In this document: piece by piece, positions 52,883 to 61,473 of the stretch | How the letters are laid out: each line of letters begins with the position of its first letter | Numbering within the stretch: the stretch's first letter is position 1 | Assembly: GCF_000718515.1 (NCBI RefSeq) | Contig: NZ_JNZS01000016.1 | Coordinates: forward strand, 62,001-126,000 | Length of the DNA: 64,000 nt | Direction: 5' to 3' | Origin: Micromonospora parva | GTDB taxonomy: Bacteria; Actinomycetota; Actinomycetes; Mycobacteriales; Micromonosporaceae | Program-made: the position numbers and the translations under genes | Notes under the pieces: model-generated | Told to the model about the DNA's origin: nothing | The model's input: only the letters and a program-made list of their open reading frames with translations | Database searches by the model: none

Positions 52883-54757
52883 ATGCCCCAGGACACGGAG
52901 CACACGGAGCGGCCGGACCAGCGGACCCGGCGGGCCAGGGCCCGCCGGCGCGCCATCGGATTTCTCGCGGCCGACACCGCCGCCTGGGTCGGTGGTCTGG
53001 TGGCCGCCGCCTGGACCCGGTTCGAGTTCCAGCTCCCTCCCGGCCAGCTCGGCCGGGCCGCGGCGGTCGGACTGGCCGCGGCGGTCCTGCACGTGGCGGT
53101 GGCGGCGTTGCGCCGGCTCTACTCCGGACGGCACCCGCTGGGCAGCCTTCAGGAGGTCCAGGGCGTCGCCGGCACCACCATCACGACGGCCGCCATCCTG
53201 CTGCTCGGGCTCCTGCCGTCCGGCGATCGGCCGGTGCCGGCGAGCACCCCGCTGGTCGGCGGCGCACTCGCGCTACTGCTCATGCTCGGTAGCCGGTTCG
53301 TGTACCGGCACCGACACGACCTCGCCATGCGCCCGGATGTCAGGTCGTCGACGCCGGTGCTGCTGTTCGGGATGGGTGACGCCGGTCAAGGGCTGCTCCG
53401 CGCCATGCTCAGCGACCCGCGCGGCCGGTACCTGCCGGTCGGCGCGCTCGACGACGACGCCGACAAACGTGACCTGCGCATCGGTGGGGTGCGGGTGCTG
53501 GGTGGACGGCACGACGTGGCCGCCTCGGTCCGCCGTACCGGCGCCACCGCCGTCATCTTCTCGGTGGCCAACGCGGACGCCGCGCTGATCCGCCAGATCC
53601 GCGAGGCCACCCTCGAGGCCGGCGCGGTCTTCAAGGTGCTGCCCCCGGTGCGGGATCTTGTCGACCACCGGATCACCGTCACCGACGTCCGGGACGTGCA
53701 GGTCAGCGACCTGCTCGGCCGCCGGCAGGTGGTCGGCGACCTGCCGCTGAGCACCAACAGCCTGACCGGCCGACGGATCCTCGTCACCGGCGCCGGCGGG
53801 TCGATCGGCTCCGAACTCTGCCGTCAGGTGATGAAGGCCAACCCGGGCGAGCTGATGATGCTGGACCGGGACGAGTCGGCCCTGCACGGCCTGCAGATGT
53901 CGCTCGCCGGACGGGCCATGCTGGACGGCCCCGAACTGATCCTCGCCGACCTGCGCGACGACGAGGGCATCCGGCGGATCATGCGGGAACGCCGTCCGGA
54001 GATCATCTTTCATGCGGCGGCGCTCAAACACCTGACCCTGCTGCAACGACACCCGGGCGAGGCGGTCAAGGCGAACGTCTGGGGCACCCTGTCGGTGCTG
54101 GACGCCTGCCAGGACGTGGCGAAGTTCGTCAACATCTCCACCGACAAGGCAGCCAACCCCATCAGCGTCCTCGGCTACTCGAAGCGCATCACCGAACAGT
54201 TGACAGCTCACGCCGCGTCCCGGTTCCCGGGCACGTTCCTCAGCGTTCGCTTCGGCAACGTGCTGAGCAGCCGCGGCTCGGTGGTGACGGCCTTCCAGCG
54301 GCAGATCGAGGCCGGGAAGCCACTGACCGTCACCCACCCGGACGTCACCCGCTATCTGATGACCATTCAGGAGGCCGTCCACCTGGTGCTCCAGGCCGCC
54401 GAGATCGGCCGAGACGGCGAGGCGCTGGTGCTCGACATGGGCGAACCGGTCCGGATCGTCGACCTGGCGCGTCAGATGGCCGAGCAGGCCGCCAGCTCCG
54501 TGCCCATCGTCTACACCGGGCTGCGGCCGGGCGAGAAGCTGCACGAGGACCTGCTCGGCGTCGGTGAGGTCGACACCCGACCGTTCCACCCCCTGGTGTC
54601 CCACGTGGCCGTGCCGCCGCTCGACCCGATGGAGGTGAGCGGGCTCGACCCGTACGACGACCCGGCGAAGATCGTCGAGCAGCTCGCGCTGCTCTGCGCC
54701 CAGCCGGTCGCTCCGGCGGTGAAGGGCCCGCGGGGCGTACCCCTGCAGTCGCACTGA
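52883..54757 (+). CDS. Membrane-bound UDP-sugar 4,6-dehydratase (WbpM/CapD-like)
   Basis: 624 residues. Four transmembrane helices (about 24-135) precede a Rossmann-like CoA-binding-type region (VLLFGMGDAGQGLL) and the SDR catalytic domain: ILVTGAGGSIGSELCRQ, HAAALKHL, NISTDKAANPISVLGYSKR, LSVRFGNVLSSRGSV, GLRPGEKLHEDLLG. The family converts UDP-GlcNAc to UDP-4-keto-6-deoxy-GlcNAc. The 251 bases upstream include an AT-richer tract (52740-52870) that probably holds a separate promoter; AGGGAG precedes the ATG. A hairpin terminator follows. Confidence 0.94.
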   Translation: MPQDTEHTERPDQRTRRARARRRAIGFLAADTAAWVGGLVAAAWTRFEFQLPPGQLGRAAAVGLAAAVLHVAVAALRRLYSGRHPLGSLQEVQGVAGTTITTAAILLLGLLPSGDRPVPASTPLVGGALALLLMLGSRFVYRHRHDLAMRPDVRSSTPVLLFGMGDAGQGLLRAMLSDPRGRYLPVGALDDDADKRDLRIGGVRVLGGRHDVAASVRRTGATAVIFSVANADAALIRQIREATLEAGAVFKVLPPVRDLVDHRITVTDVRDVQVSDLLGRRQVVGDLPLSTNSLTGRRILVTGAGGSIGSELCRQVMKANPGELMMLDRDESALHGLQMSLAGRAMLDGPELILADLRDDEGIRRIMRERRPEIIFHAAALKHLTLLQRHPGEAVKANVWGTLSVLDACQDVAKFVNISTDKAANPISVLGYSKRITEQLTAHAASRFPGTFLSVRFGNVLSSRGSVVTAFQRQIEAGKPLTVTHPDVTRYLMTIQEAVHLVLQAAEIGRDGEALVLDMGEPVRIVDLARQMAEQAASSVPIVYTGLRPGEKLHEDLLGVGEVDTRPFHPLVSHVAVPPLDPMEVSGLDPYDDPAKIVEQLALLCAQPVAPAVKGPRGVPLQSH

Positions 54758-54787
54758 TCTGATCGACCCCGTCGCCACGGCGGGGCT

Positions 54788-54822
54788 GAACGGGGTGACG
54801 CCACGCGGGCGTCACCCCGTTC
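54788..54822 (+). terminator. Terminator after the WbpM-like gene
   Basis: Perfect 15-bp stem (54788-54802 and 54808-54822) with a 5-base loop, 30 bases after the stop. Confidence 0.85.
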
Positions 54823-54908
54823 CGTTCGCCCACGGGGGCGTCCCGCCGTCACGGCGCACCAGCGCGCGGCCCAGGGCCGGGAGTCCGGCCAGGTCCAGGC
54901 GCACAGCG

Positions 54909-54950
54909 ACCAGGGCCGGCGATCACGCGTTCGTGATCGCCGGCCCTGGT
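54909..54950. terminator. Strong hairpin ending the fnl operon
   Basis: Perfect 19-bp stem (54909-54927 and 54932-54950) with loop CGTT, 10 bases beyond the stop of the minus-strand epimerase gene. Confidence 0.85.
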
Positions 54951-54960
54951 GCCGAGTTGG

Positions 54961-56085
54961 TCAGCGACGGATGCCCGCCCAGTCGTGGTGCCGGCGCACT
55001 GTGGAGAGGATGAAGTCCACCACCCGCCGGGAGGTGTCGGGCACCTGGTAGTCGGCCGGGCAGGGCACCCCCTCGGCGGCGACCTGCGCCACCGTCACCT
55101 CGACCGCCTCGACCACGCCCTGCGGGTCGAGGCCGGTCATGATGATGCCGCCCGCGTCGAGGGCCTCGGGGCGTTCGATCGACTCGCGCAGCGTCACCGC
55201 GGGGAAGCCGAGGATGGCGGCCTCCTCGCTGATCGTCCCGCTGTCGGACAGGGTGCAGAACGCCTTCGTCTGCAGGTGCACGTAGTCCAGCAGGCCGAAC
55301 GGGTCGTGGAAGGCGATGCCGTCCAGTGCGGTGGCATCCGGGGCCAGCGCCTCCAGCCGCTTACGGGTGCGCGGGTGGGTGGAGACCAGCACGGGGAAGC
55401 CCCACCGGTCGCGCACCGCGACCAGGCAGTCCAGCAACCGCTGGAGCCGCTCGGGGCGGTCCACGTTCTCCTCCCGGTGCGCGCTCACCAGGAAGTACCG
55501 GTCCTGGTCGAGTTCCAGTTGACGCAGGATGGTCGAGCTGGCGATCGGCGTCCGGTAGTGCTCCAGCACCTCCCGCATGGGTGAGCCGGTGTGCAGGATG
55601 CGGCGTGGGTGCAGGCCCTCGGCGAGCAGGTTACGCCGGGCGTGTTCGGTGTAGACGAGGTTGAAGTCGGCCACGTGGTCGACCAGCCGGCGGTTGGTCT
55701 CCTCCGGCACGTTCAGGTCGAAGCACCGGTTGCCGGCCTCCATGTGGTAGACCGGCACCCGCATCCGGCGGGCCATCAGCGCGGCGATGCAACTGTTGGT
55801 GTCACCGAGCACCAGCAGGGCGTCGGGTCGCTCCTCGGCGATCGCCGTCTCCATCCCGACCAGCACCCCGCCGAGGACCCGCCCCAGCGATGAGGTGTCG
55901 ACCCGGAGAAAGCGGTCCGGCTCCCGCAGCCGCAACTCCTTGAAGAACACGTCCGACAGGGTGCTGTCCCAGTTCTGCCCGGTGTGCACCAACGTGTGCT
56001 CCACCGTGTCGTCGAGTCGCGCGAGCACCCGGGAGAGCCTGATGATCTCAGGCCGGGTGCCGACGACAGTCATGATCCGGGTCAT
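54961..56085 (-). CDS. fnlC: UDP-N-acetyl-L-fucosamine synthase / UDP-HexNAc 2-epimerase (FnlC/CapG-like)
   Basis: 374 residues from the ATG at 56085, which overlaps the stop of the preceding gene (ATGA); GAGGG lies upstream. Non-hydrolysing UDP-GlcNAc 2-epimerase fold: TVVGTRPEIIRLSRVLARLD, VHTGQNWDSTLSDVFF, LVLGDTNSCIAALMARR, HMEAGNRCFD, PEETNRRLVDHVAD, VSAHREENVD, and SDSGTISEEAAILGFPAVT. As third enzyme of the CapE-F-G pathway it converts UDP-N-acetyl-L-pneumosamine or a related epimer to UDP-L-FucNAc. Closest known pattern is CapG/FnlC/WbjD rather than WecB. Confidence 0.93.
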   Translation of the reverse strand: MTRIMTVVGTRPEIIRLSRVLARLDDTVEHTLVHTGQNWDSTLSDVFFKELRLREPDRFLRVDTSSLGRVLGGVLVGMETAIAEERPDALLVLGDTNSCIAALMARRMRVPVYHMEAGNRCFDLNVPEETNRRLVDHVADFNLVYTEHARRNLLAEGLHPRRILHTGSPMREVLEHYRTPIASSTILRQLELDQDRYFLVSAHREENVDRPERLQRLLDCLVAVRDRWGFPVLVSTHPRTRKRLEALAPDATALDGIAFHDPFGLLDYVHLQTKAFCTLSDSGTISEEAAILGFPAVTLRESIERPEALDAGGIIMTGLDPQGVVEAVEVTVAQVAAEGVPCPADYQVPDTSRRVVDFILSTVRRHHDWAGIRR

Positions 56086-57221
56086 GCCCGCCCTCTCTCT
56101 GCTGCCGCCAGGGGCGCCGGCCGGGCCGCCTCCACCGGCTCCGCCCAGGTGTCCGGTCGGTCCGGGTCGAAAAGCTCGTTGGTCCAGAACATCGTCACCA
56201 GTTCGTCGACACCGGTGTTCACCAGCTTGTGCACCCACATCGTGGGCATGTCGACGAGGGTTGGCTCGGCACCGCTCACCGGGAACCGCAGCACCTCGCG
56301 GTCGCCGACCCGGCGCAGGCTGATCTCGGCCGAGCCGCGCAGCACCACGAACCGCTCCACCTTCGCCAGGTGGAAGTGTTCTCCCCGGGTGATCCCGGGC
56401 CGGGTGGTGGAGCAGAACGACTGCCCCGCCCCGCCGTGCGCCTTGACCGTCTCGACCAGTTCACCGCGGGCGTCCGCTCGCCGGGGCAACGCCATCGGGT
56501 AGTGCGCCGGGAAGCAGTGCGACCGGTAGGTGTTGAACAGCCGCACGTCGTGCCGGTTCAGCAGGGACGGAATCTCCCCGGTCCGGTACGTCGCGGCCAT
56601 CCCGGCGAGCCGGTCCGCCAGGGCCTGGACGCCGACACGCAGCGCCGGCATGGCCGGATCCCACGATCCACCACGGGACAGCCCGACGAGCCGGGCGGCG
56701 GCATCGGTGACGTGCACCAGGCTCAGTTCACGGTCGGCGTGCACCTCGGGCCGCCCACCCTCGGCGAGCAGCCGGCAGAAGGTCGCCACCGCCGAGTTGT
56801 AGTGCGGTCGCCCGTGCTCGCCGTACAGGTTCGGCAGCAACACGTCGTCGAGGTCGACGCCGGTGTCCGCCAGCACCCGCGCCGCCTCGGCCTTGGCGTC
56901 GCCGTACGGTGTGCCGTTGCCGGCCTGCACCGAATTGGCGTAGACCACCCGCGCCGGCGGGTTCGCGCAGTGCTTGAGCCCGTCGGCGAGTTGGGTGGCG
57001 AGCTGGATGTTGCCGGCGGCGACCTCGGCGGCGTCGCCCCGGTTGACGCCGGCCAGGTGCAGCAGGCGGTCGTGGCCGGCGATCTTCGCCGCGATCACTC
57101 CCGGGTCGGCCAGGTCGACACGGCTGAGCACTGTCGGCTCCGGCCACCCCAGCGCGCGCAGCAGCACCCGGACGTGCCAGCCGAGAAAACCTCCGCCGCC
57201 GGTGACGGCGAGCTTCAGCAC
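56082..57221 (-). CDS. fnlB: Bifunctional SDR-cupin UDP-sugar reductase (FnlB/CapF-like)
   Basis: 379 residues from a GTG at 57221, overlapping the preceding stop by 7 bases; no clear ribosome site, so coupling is likely. The N-terminal SDR domain (LAVTGGGGFLGWHVRVLLRA; LLHLAGVNRG; NLYGEHGRPHYNSAVATFC) is followed by a C-terminal cupin domain (about 250-370: STTRPGITRGEHFHLAKVER, FVVLRGSAEISLRRVG, MPTMWVHKLVNTG) with a HFH metal site. This two-domain layout is specific to CapF/FnlB/WbjC. It reduces the 4-keto sugar made by FnlA. Confidence 0.94.
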   Translation of the reverse strand: MLKLAVTGGGGFLGWHVRVLLRALGWPEPTVLSRVDLADPGVIAAKIAGHDRLLHLAGVNRGDAAEVAAGNIQLATQLADGLKHCANPPARVVYANSVQAGNGTPYGDAKAEAARVLADTGVDLDDVLLPNLYGEHGRPHYNSAVATFCRLLAEGGRPEVHADRELSLVHVTDAAARLVGLSRGGSWDPAMPALRVGVQALADRLAGMAATYRTGEIPSLLNRHDVRLFNTYRSHCFPAHYPMALPRRADARGELVETVKAHGGAGQSFCSTTRPGITRGEHFHLAKVERFVVLRGSAEISLRRVGDREVLRFPVSGAEPTLVDMPTMWVHKLVNTGVDELVTMFWTNELFDPDRPDTWAEPVEAARPAPLAAAERGRA

Positions 57222-58255
57222 GCCAACACCGGGTCTCGCAGCGCCAGCTCCGCGCGCACCTCGGGCAGCGTCTTCAGCAATTCGACAAGCTCGGGTACGC
57301 CGAGCTGCGGCGCGTTCGACGAGTTGAAGTCCTCGGTCAGCCCGGCACCGAACTCGCCCTCGGAGACGTAGAGCGCGTAGTTGAGATCGCGACCGTCCAG
57401 CGGCACCCGGAGAAAGTCTCCGAAGTCCTCGGCCTGGGCGAGTTCCTCCCGACTGGCCAGCGTCTCGGCCTGCTTCTCGCCGTGTCGAATGCCGATCACA
57501 TCGAGCTTGGCGGGTACGTCGAAGAGCTGACACACCGCCTCGGCCAGGTCGCCGACGGTGCACGCCGCGGCCTTGCGGATGAAGATGTCACCCGGCCGCG
57601 CGTGCTGGAACGCGTGCTCGACCAGCTCGACGGAGTCCGCCAACGACATCACGAACCGGGTCATTCCCGGATCGGTCACGGTGGGCGCCCGGCCCGCCTT
57701 GATCTGCTCGATGAAGAGCGGAATCACCGACCCACGCGAGTACATGACATTGCCGTACCGCACGCAGGAGACGGTGGTGGCACTGTTCGGGTTGTTCCGG
57801 GCGTGCGCCTGGACGACCTTCTCCATCATCGCCTTGCTCATGCCCATCGCGTTCACCGGGTAGACGGCCTTGTCGGTGCTGAGCACCACCACCGACCCGA
57901 CGCCGTTGCGCTCGGCGGCCTCGACGACGTTGCTGCTGCCCAGCACGTTCGTCCGTACTGCCTCGAGGGGGAAGAACTCGCACGACGGCACCTGCTTGAG
58001 GGCGGCGGCGTGGAAGATGTAGTCGATGCCTCGGCTGGCCTTGAGCACCGAGTCGTAGTCGCGGATGTCGCCGACGTAGTAGCGGACCCGCTCGTCACCG
58101 AGCAGCCGACGCATCGCGTCCTGCTTGGCCTCGTCCCGGCTGAGCACCCGAACCTCGCCGACGCCGCGGGCGAGGAGCCGGCGAACCATGGTCTGACCGA
58201 AGGAACCGGTGCCGCCGGTGATGAGCACGCGGTGCCCGGTGGTAGCGAAAGTCAT
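57215..58255 (-). CDS. fnlA: UDP-GlcNAc 4,6-dehydratase/5-epimerase (FnlA/CapE-like)
   Basis: 346 residues from the ATG at 58255, with GGGAGGG 3 bases upstream. SDR motif ITGGTGSFGQTM (about 12-23), LSRDEAKQDAMR, HAAALKQVPSCEFFP, LSTDKAVYPVNAMGMSKAMM and CVRYGNVMYSRGSVIPLF. Met takes the usual Tyr place in the Y-x3-K motif (MGMSK), which I recall as typical of CapE. First gene of fnlABC: it makes the 2-acetamido-2,6-dideoxy-L-hexos-4-ulose nucleotide from UDP-GlcNAc. Confidence 0.94.
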   Translation of the reverse strand: MTFATTGHRVLITGGTGSFGQTMVRRLLARGVGEVRVLSRDEAKQDAMRRLLGDERVRYYVGDIRDYDSVLKASRGIDYIFHAAALKQVPSCEFFPLEAVRTNVLGSSNVVEAAERNGVGSVVVLSTDKAVYPVNAMGMSKAMMEKVVQAHARNNPNSATTVSCVRYGNVMYSRGSVIPLFIEQIKAGRAPTVTDPGMTRFVMSLADSVELVEHAFQHARPGDIFIRKAAACTVGDLAEAVCQLFDVPAKLDVIGIRHGEKQAETLASREELAQAEDFGDFLRVPLDGRDLNYALYVSEGEFGAGLTEDFNSSNAPQLGVPELVELLKTLPEVRAELALRDPVLAC

Positions 58256-58767
58256 AAACCCTCCCGTGTCGTCGATTCGCCGATCCATAACCCGACGAGT
58301 CGGCGAGTGGAGCCAGGGCGTCGCCCACGATCCATCCGCAGCAAGGGCCGGCTCGGCCGGTTGCGGCACCGGGGACAACGACATGTCCAGCCGGCAGATA
58401 CGCTTGTCGCTGCTAAATCGCCGTAAAGCATGACAAGGAAGAAACGATCGCGGGTGGTCGGTCGCCCCGGGGACCGCACGCGGCGACGAGTCGCGCCAAA
58501 GTGCGCAGCCCGAACGGCATCTGTCGCAGTCATTTCATGAAACATGCGAATTACCGGATCGACGCTTGCTATAACACCCTTACGCACTGGTGACACACAT
58601 CCGGCACGTCCGCCTGCGACCTTGGCCGGCTCTTCAGAACGACACACGTCTTCGGTCCTGCCGTGCGCCTACCGACGGACAGCTTGGCGGTGCAGGCCGG
58701 GATGAGCAGAACGACCACTACCGGGACGCACCCGGCGGAGCGGACACTGACGCGGGAGCACAGCTGG
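58256..58767. other. Divergent promoter region between fnlA and the polymerase
   Basis: 512 bases with no credible gene; the polymerase frame is open from 58663 but reads as non-coding until 58768. The middle (58500-58580) is AT-richer than its surroundings and contains a perfect palindrome TTTCATGAAA (58533-58542) and TATAAC (58570-58575), a good -10 for the plus strand. The GGGAG for the polymerase lies near 58755. Confidence 0.5.
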
Positions 58768-60177
58768 ATGAGCACGACAACACCAGACCTCACCACACGT
58801 CGATTCGCGCCAACGCCGGCGTTGCCGCGAACGAATCAACAACCCCCGGCCGTGTTCCGTCGTTCGCTGCGAGCGTGGCTGCCACTGTTGTTGGCCGGCG
58901 GCTGGATGCTGGGCACATTCGGCCTCTTCTGGACCGGGGCGTTGGCGCAGGAGGTGCCGAACCGCGGCGTGCTGTGGCTGTTCGTGTTGAGCGCGACCGG
59001 CGCCTTTGCCGTCGGTTATGTCGCACAGCTCTTCCGCGGCAATTCCGCGCCCAGGGCCAGAACGACCCGCTCCACCGACATCCTGCGGGCTCGCCGGTTG
59101 GTGCTGGCCGGTGGCATCTACTACATGGTCTTCGGCGTGGCCCTGCTACTCGAATACGGGGCAACCGGTCCGGGCAGCATCATTGCCAGCCTGCAGGACC
59201 CAGCGGGGGCGTACCTCAACAAGTTCACCGTCTACCAGCAGCAGGAGGACGCCGGGCGGACCAACCCGGTCATCCAGGTACTGACCCTGCTCGGCGTTCT
59301 GGGCACCGCGCTCGTGCCACTGCTCGTCGTCTACTGGCGGCGACTGTCGAGCGGCCTGCGACTCGTGGGGCTCGCCGGCATCGGCGTCTACAGCGTCTTC
59401 TTCCTCTACATCGGCACGCTCAAGGGCCTCGGCGACTTCGTGTTGATGATTGCCGCCGGGCTGCTCATCGCGTCGTCGCGGAATCCCGATCGCATCGCGC
59501 AGCGGCAGAAGCGGCGACGCGCGACGGTGCTGGTGGCGGTCGTGGTCGTGCTCTTCTGCGGCTACATGATGAGCAATCAGGCAGATCGCGTGGACCAGTT
59601 CGGCACCCAGGATCGGGTCCGTGCGAATCCGACGGTCGAGCGGATCGCCGGCGAGCAGGTGGCGACCGGGCTGGCCGCGCTGGTGATCTATCCAACCCAC
59701 GGTTACCTCGGCCTCGCCTACAACCTCGAAACGCCGTTCACCTGGTCCCATGGGCTCGGCAGCACCCCGGCGATCACCTCGTACGCCGGCCAGTACCTCG
59801 GCATCGACGCTGACCAGTACCCGGCGTACCCGGTCCGTACCGAATACCGGACGGGGTGGCCTGCGGGCATGTACTGGGCGACGATCTATCCCTGGCTGGC
59901 CTCAGATCTCACCTTCCCGGGAACGGTGCTCTTCATGGCCCTGCTGGGTTGGTTCTTCGCCCGGCTCTGGCGCGAGGTGAACCTCTCGGGTGGCATCCTG
60001 CCGATCTTGATCTTCGTGCAGATGTGTCTGCTCGTGGCGTACATCCCGGCGAACAATCAGCTCGGCATGTCGCGCCCAGCGCTGATCGGCGTCGTCACCC
60101 TGCTGTTCCTGTACGTGTGGACGGCCCTCACCCGCAGCGGGAGCGGGTCAACGCCTCCCGCGCGGGTGCTGCGGTAG
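58768..60177 (+). CDS. Wzy-like polysaccharide polymerase
   Basis: 469 residues from the ATG at 58768, chosen because GGGAG lies 8 bases upstream; ATG 58702 and GTG 58663 are alternatives. About 10-11 transmembrane helices, with a large extracytoplasmic loop between about residues 330 and 395 (TWSHGLGSTPAITSYAG to RTGWPAGMYWATIYPW). The pattern is that of O-antigen or repeat-unit polymerases, which join lipid-linked repeat units outside the membrane. No sequence signature fixes the sugar. Its last 30 bases overlap the convergent glycosyltransferase. Confidence 0.82.
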   Translation: MSTTTPDLTTRRFAPTPALPRTNQQPPAVFRRSLRAWLPLLLAGGWMLGTFGLFWTGALAQEVPNRGVLWLFVLSATGAFAVGYVAQLFRGNSAPRARTTRSTDILRARRLVLAGGIYYMVFGVALLLEYGATGPGSIIASLQDPAGAYLNKFTVYQQQEDAGRTNPVIQVLTLLGVLGTALVPLLVVYWRRLSSGLRLVGLAGIGVYSVFFLYIGTLKGLGDFVLMIAAGLLIASSRNPDRIAQRQKRRRATVLVAVVVVLFCGYMMSNQADRVDQFGTQDRVRANPTVERIAGEQVATGLAALVIYPTHGYLGLAYNLETPFTWSHGLGSTPAITSYAGQYLGIDADQYPAYPVRTEYRTGWPAGMYWATIYPWLASDLTFPGTVLFMALLGWFFARLWREVNLSGGILPILIFVQMCLLVAYIPANNQLGMSRPALIGVVTLLFLYVWTALTRSGSGSTPPARVLR

Positions 60178-61473
60178 GCCGCGCTTCTCCACCGACCCGC
60201 CACCACCCGGTGAGGCGGTCATCAGGTCGGCCAGGAAGGACCGGAGCCGTTCGCCCTGTGCCTCCGGACCGCGCGTCCGTCGTACGAACGCGGCCCCCGC
60301 GCCGCCGAGAGCGGCCCTCTCCTCGGGAGCCATGGCGAGCACCCGGAGCAGGACGTCGCGCAGGCCCTTGGCCGTGTCGGACTCGGCGAAGCACAGGTAC
60401 GGGTCATAGTCGGGTGGAATGCCCGGCAGCCTGGTGGTCACCACCGGAACGCCGGTCGACAGGTACTCGATGAGCTTCGACGGAAACGAGTAGCGGACGA
60501 ACGACTGATCCACCGGTCGCGGGTTCACCAGAACCGAGGCACGTGCGAGGCGCGGCATCAGCGCCGCGCGGTCGAGCAGCTCCGGGGCGGCGATCCGGGG
60601 ATCGGCCTCGGCCTGGGTCCGGGACCATTCCTCCAGCTCTCCCCTACCGAACAGGAACAGGCGCAGATCGGGATCGTCCATACCGCGGAACGCCTCGACC
60701 AGACGATCCACACCGTAGGCCCGGGTGAGCCCGCCGGCGTACACGACGTCGCGGCAGACCGCCGGCGCTTCGTCCGGCGCCACGCGGGGCCGAGCTGAGA
60801 CGAGCGGACGGGTGGGGTGGGCCGTCGACGCCTCGGCCGGGGGCGGATCGCAGATTCCCTCCATGACCAGACGCGGGAGCGAGGGCGCGAAGTCCTCGGC
60901 GAGCGCGGTGGTGAGCACCACGACGCCGGAACACCGCCGCAACGCCAACCGGACCAGCGTGTGATCCAGCCGCCGTAACGCCCGGACGATCCGGCCGTCC
61001 TCAGGGAGAACCACTCCCGGGGGATCCGTCAGGACCGGCACCACCCGTACCGACCGTCGCCACGCGACCAGGGCCCCGAACCACAGGAACGGCGAGTGGA
61101 CGCCGTGGATGAGCAGAACGTCGTCGCCGTGCTGGCGCAGCGTCCGCGAGCCCGCACGGACGACCGCGACGAACCGCGTCAGATGTTTCAGGCCGAGTAG
61201 ATTGACGAAGCCCAGCAGCTCTCCCTGCACGTTGTCCTGCTCGAACCGCCCCGACCTGAAGCGGATCTGGCGGTTGCGCGGGAAGGTCGACGCGGGGGCC
61301 GCGGAGAGCAGACGGACCGGACCGCCCGCGGCGCGGATGCTCCTCACCAGGGCCCAGGCGAACGTGTGGGTCTGGGTGGGCATGACGACGTCGTGCGCCA
61401 CGATGTGACGGAACAAGTCGTCCCCGATGGTGAAGCCCAGCAGTAGCACCCGGGGACAGGGCTCGTCGGTCAC
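60148..61473 (-). CDS. Glycosyltransferase (GT-B fold, family 4-like)
   Basis: 441 residues from the GTG at 61473, overlapping the stop of the upstream glycosyltransferase gene (GTGA). N-terminal domain VLLLGFTIGDDLFRHIV, acceptor-side LLIHGVHSPFLWFGALVAW; C-terminal donor domain DVVYAGGLTRAYGVDRLVEA, LFLFGRGELEEW, VLVNPRPVDQ and FPSKLIEYLSTGVPVVTTRL. The expected E-x7-E is degenerate (E in KLIEYL). The 3' tail is Gly/Arg-rich and overlaps the polymerase gene by 30 bases. Sugar specificity unknown. Confidence 0.88.
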   Translation of the reverse strand: MTDEPCPRVLLLGFTIGDDLFRHIVAHDVVMPTQTHTFAWALVRSIRAAGGPVRLLSAAPASTFPRNRQIRFRSGRFEQDNVQGELLGFVNLLGLKHLTRFVAVVRAGSRTLRQHGDDVLLIHGVHSPFLWFGALVAWRRSVRVVPVLTDPPGVVLPEDGRIVRALRRLDHTLVRLALRRCSGVVVLTTALAEDFAPSLPRLVMEGICDPPPAEASTAHPTRPLVSARPRVAPDEAPAVCRDVVYAGGLTRAYGVDRLVEAFRGMDDPDLRLFLFGRGELEEWSRTQAEADPRIAAPELLDRAALMPRLARASVLVNPRPVDQSFVRYSFPSKLIEYLSTGVPVVTTRLPGIPPDYDPYLCFAESDTAKGLRDVLLRVLAMAPEERAALGGAGAAFVRRTRGPEAQGERLRSFLADLMTASPGGGGSVEKRGLPQHPRGRR

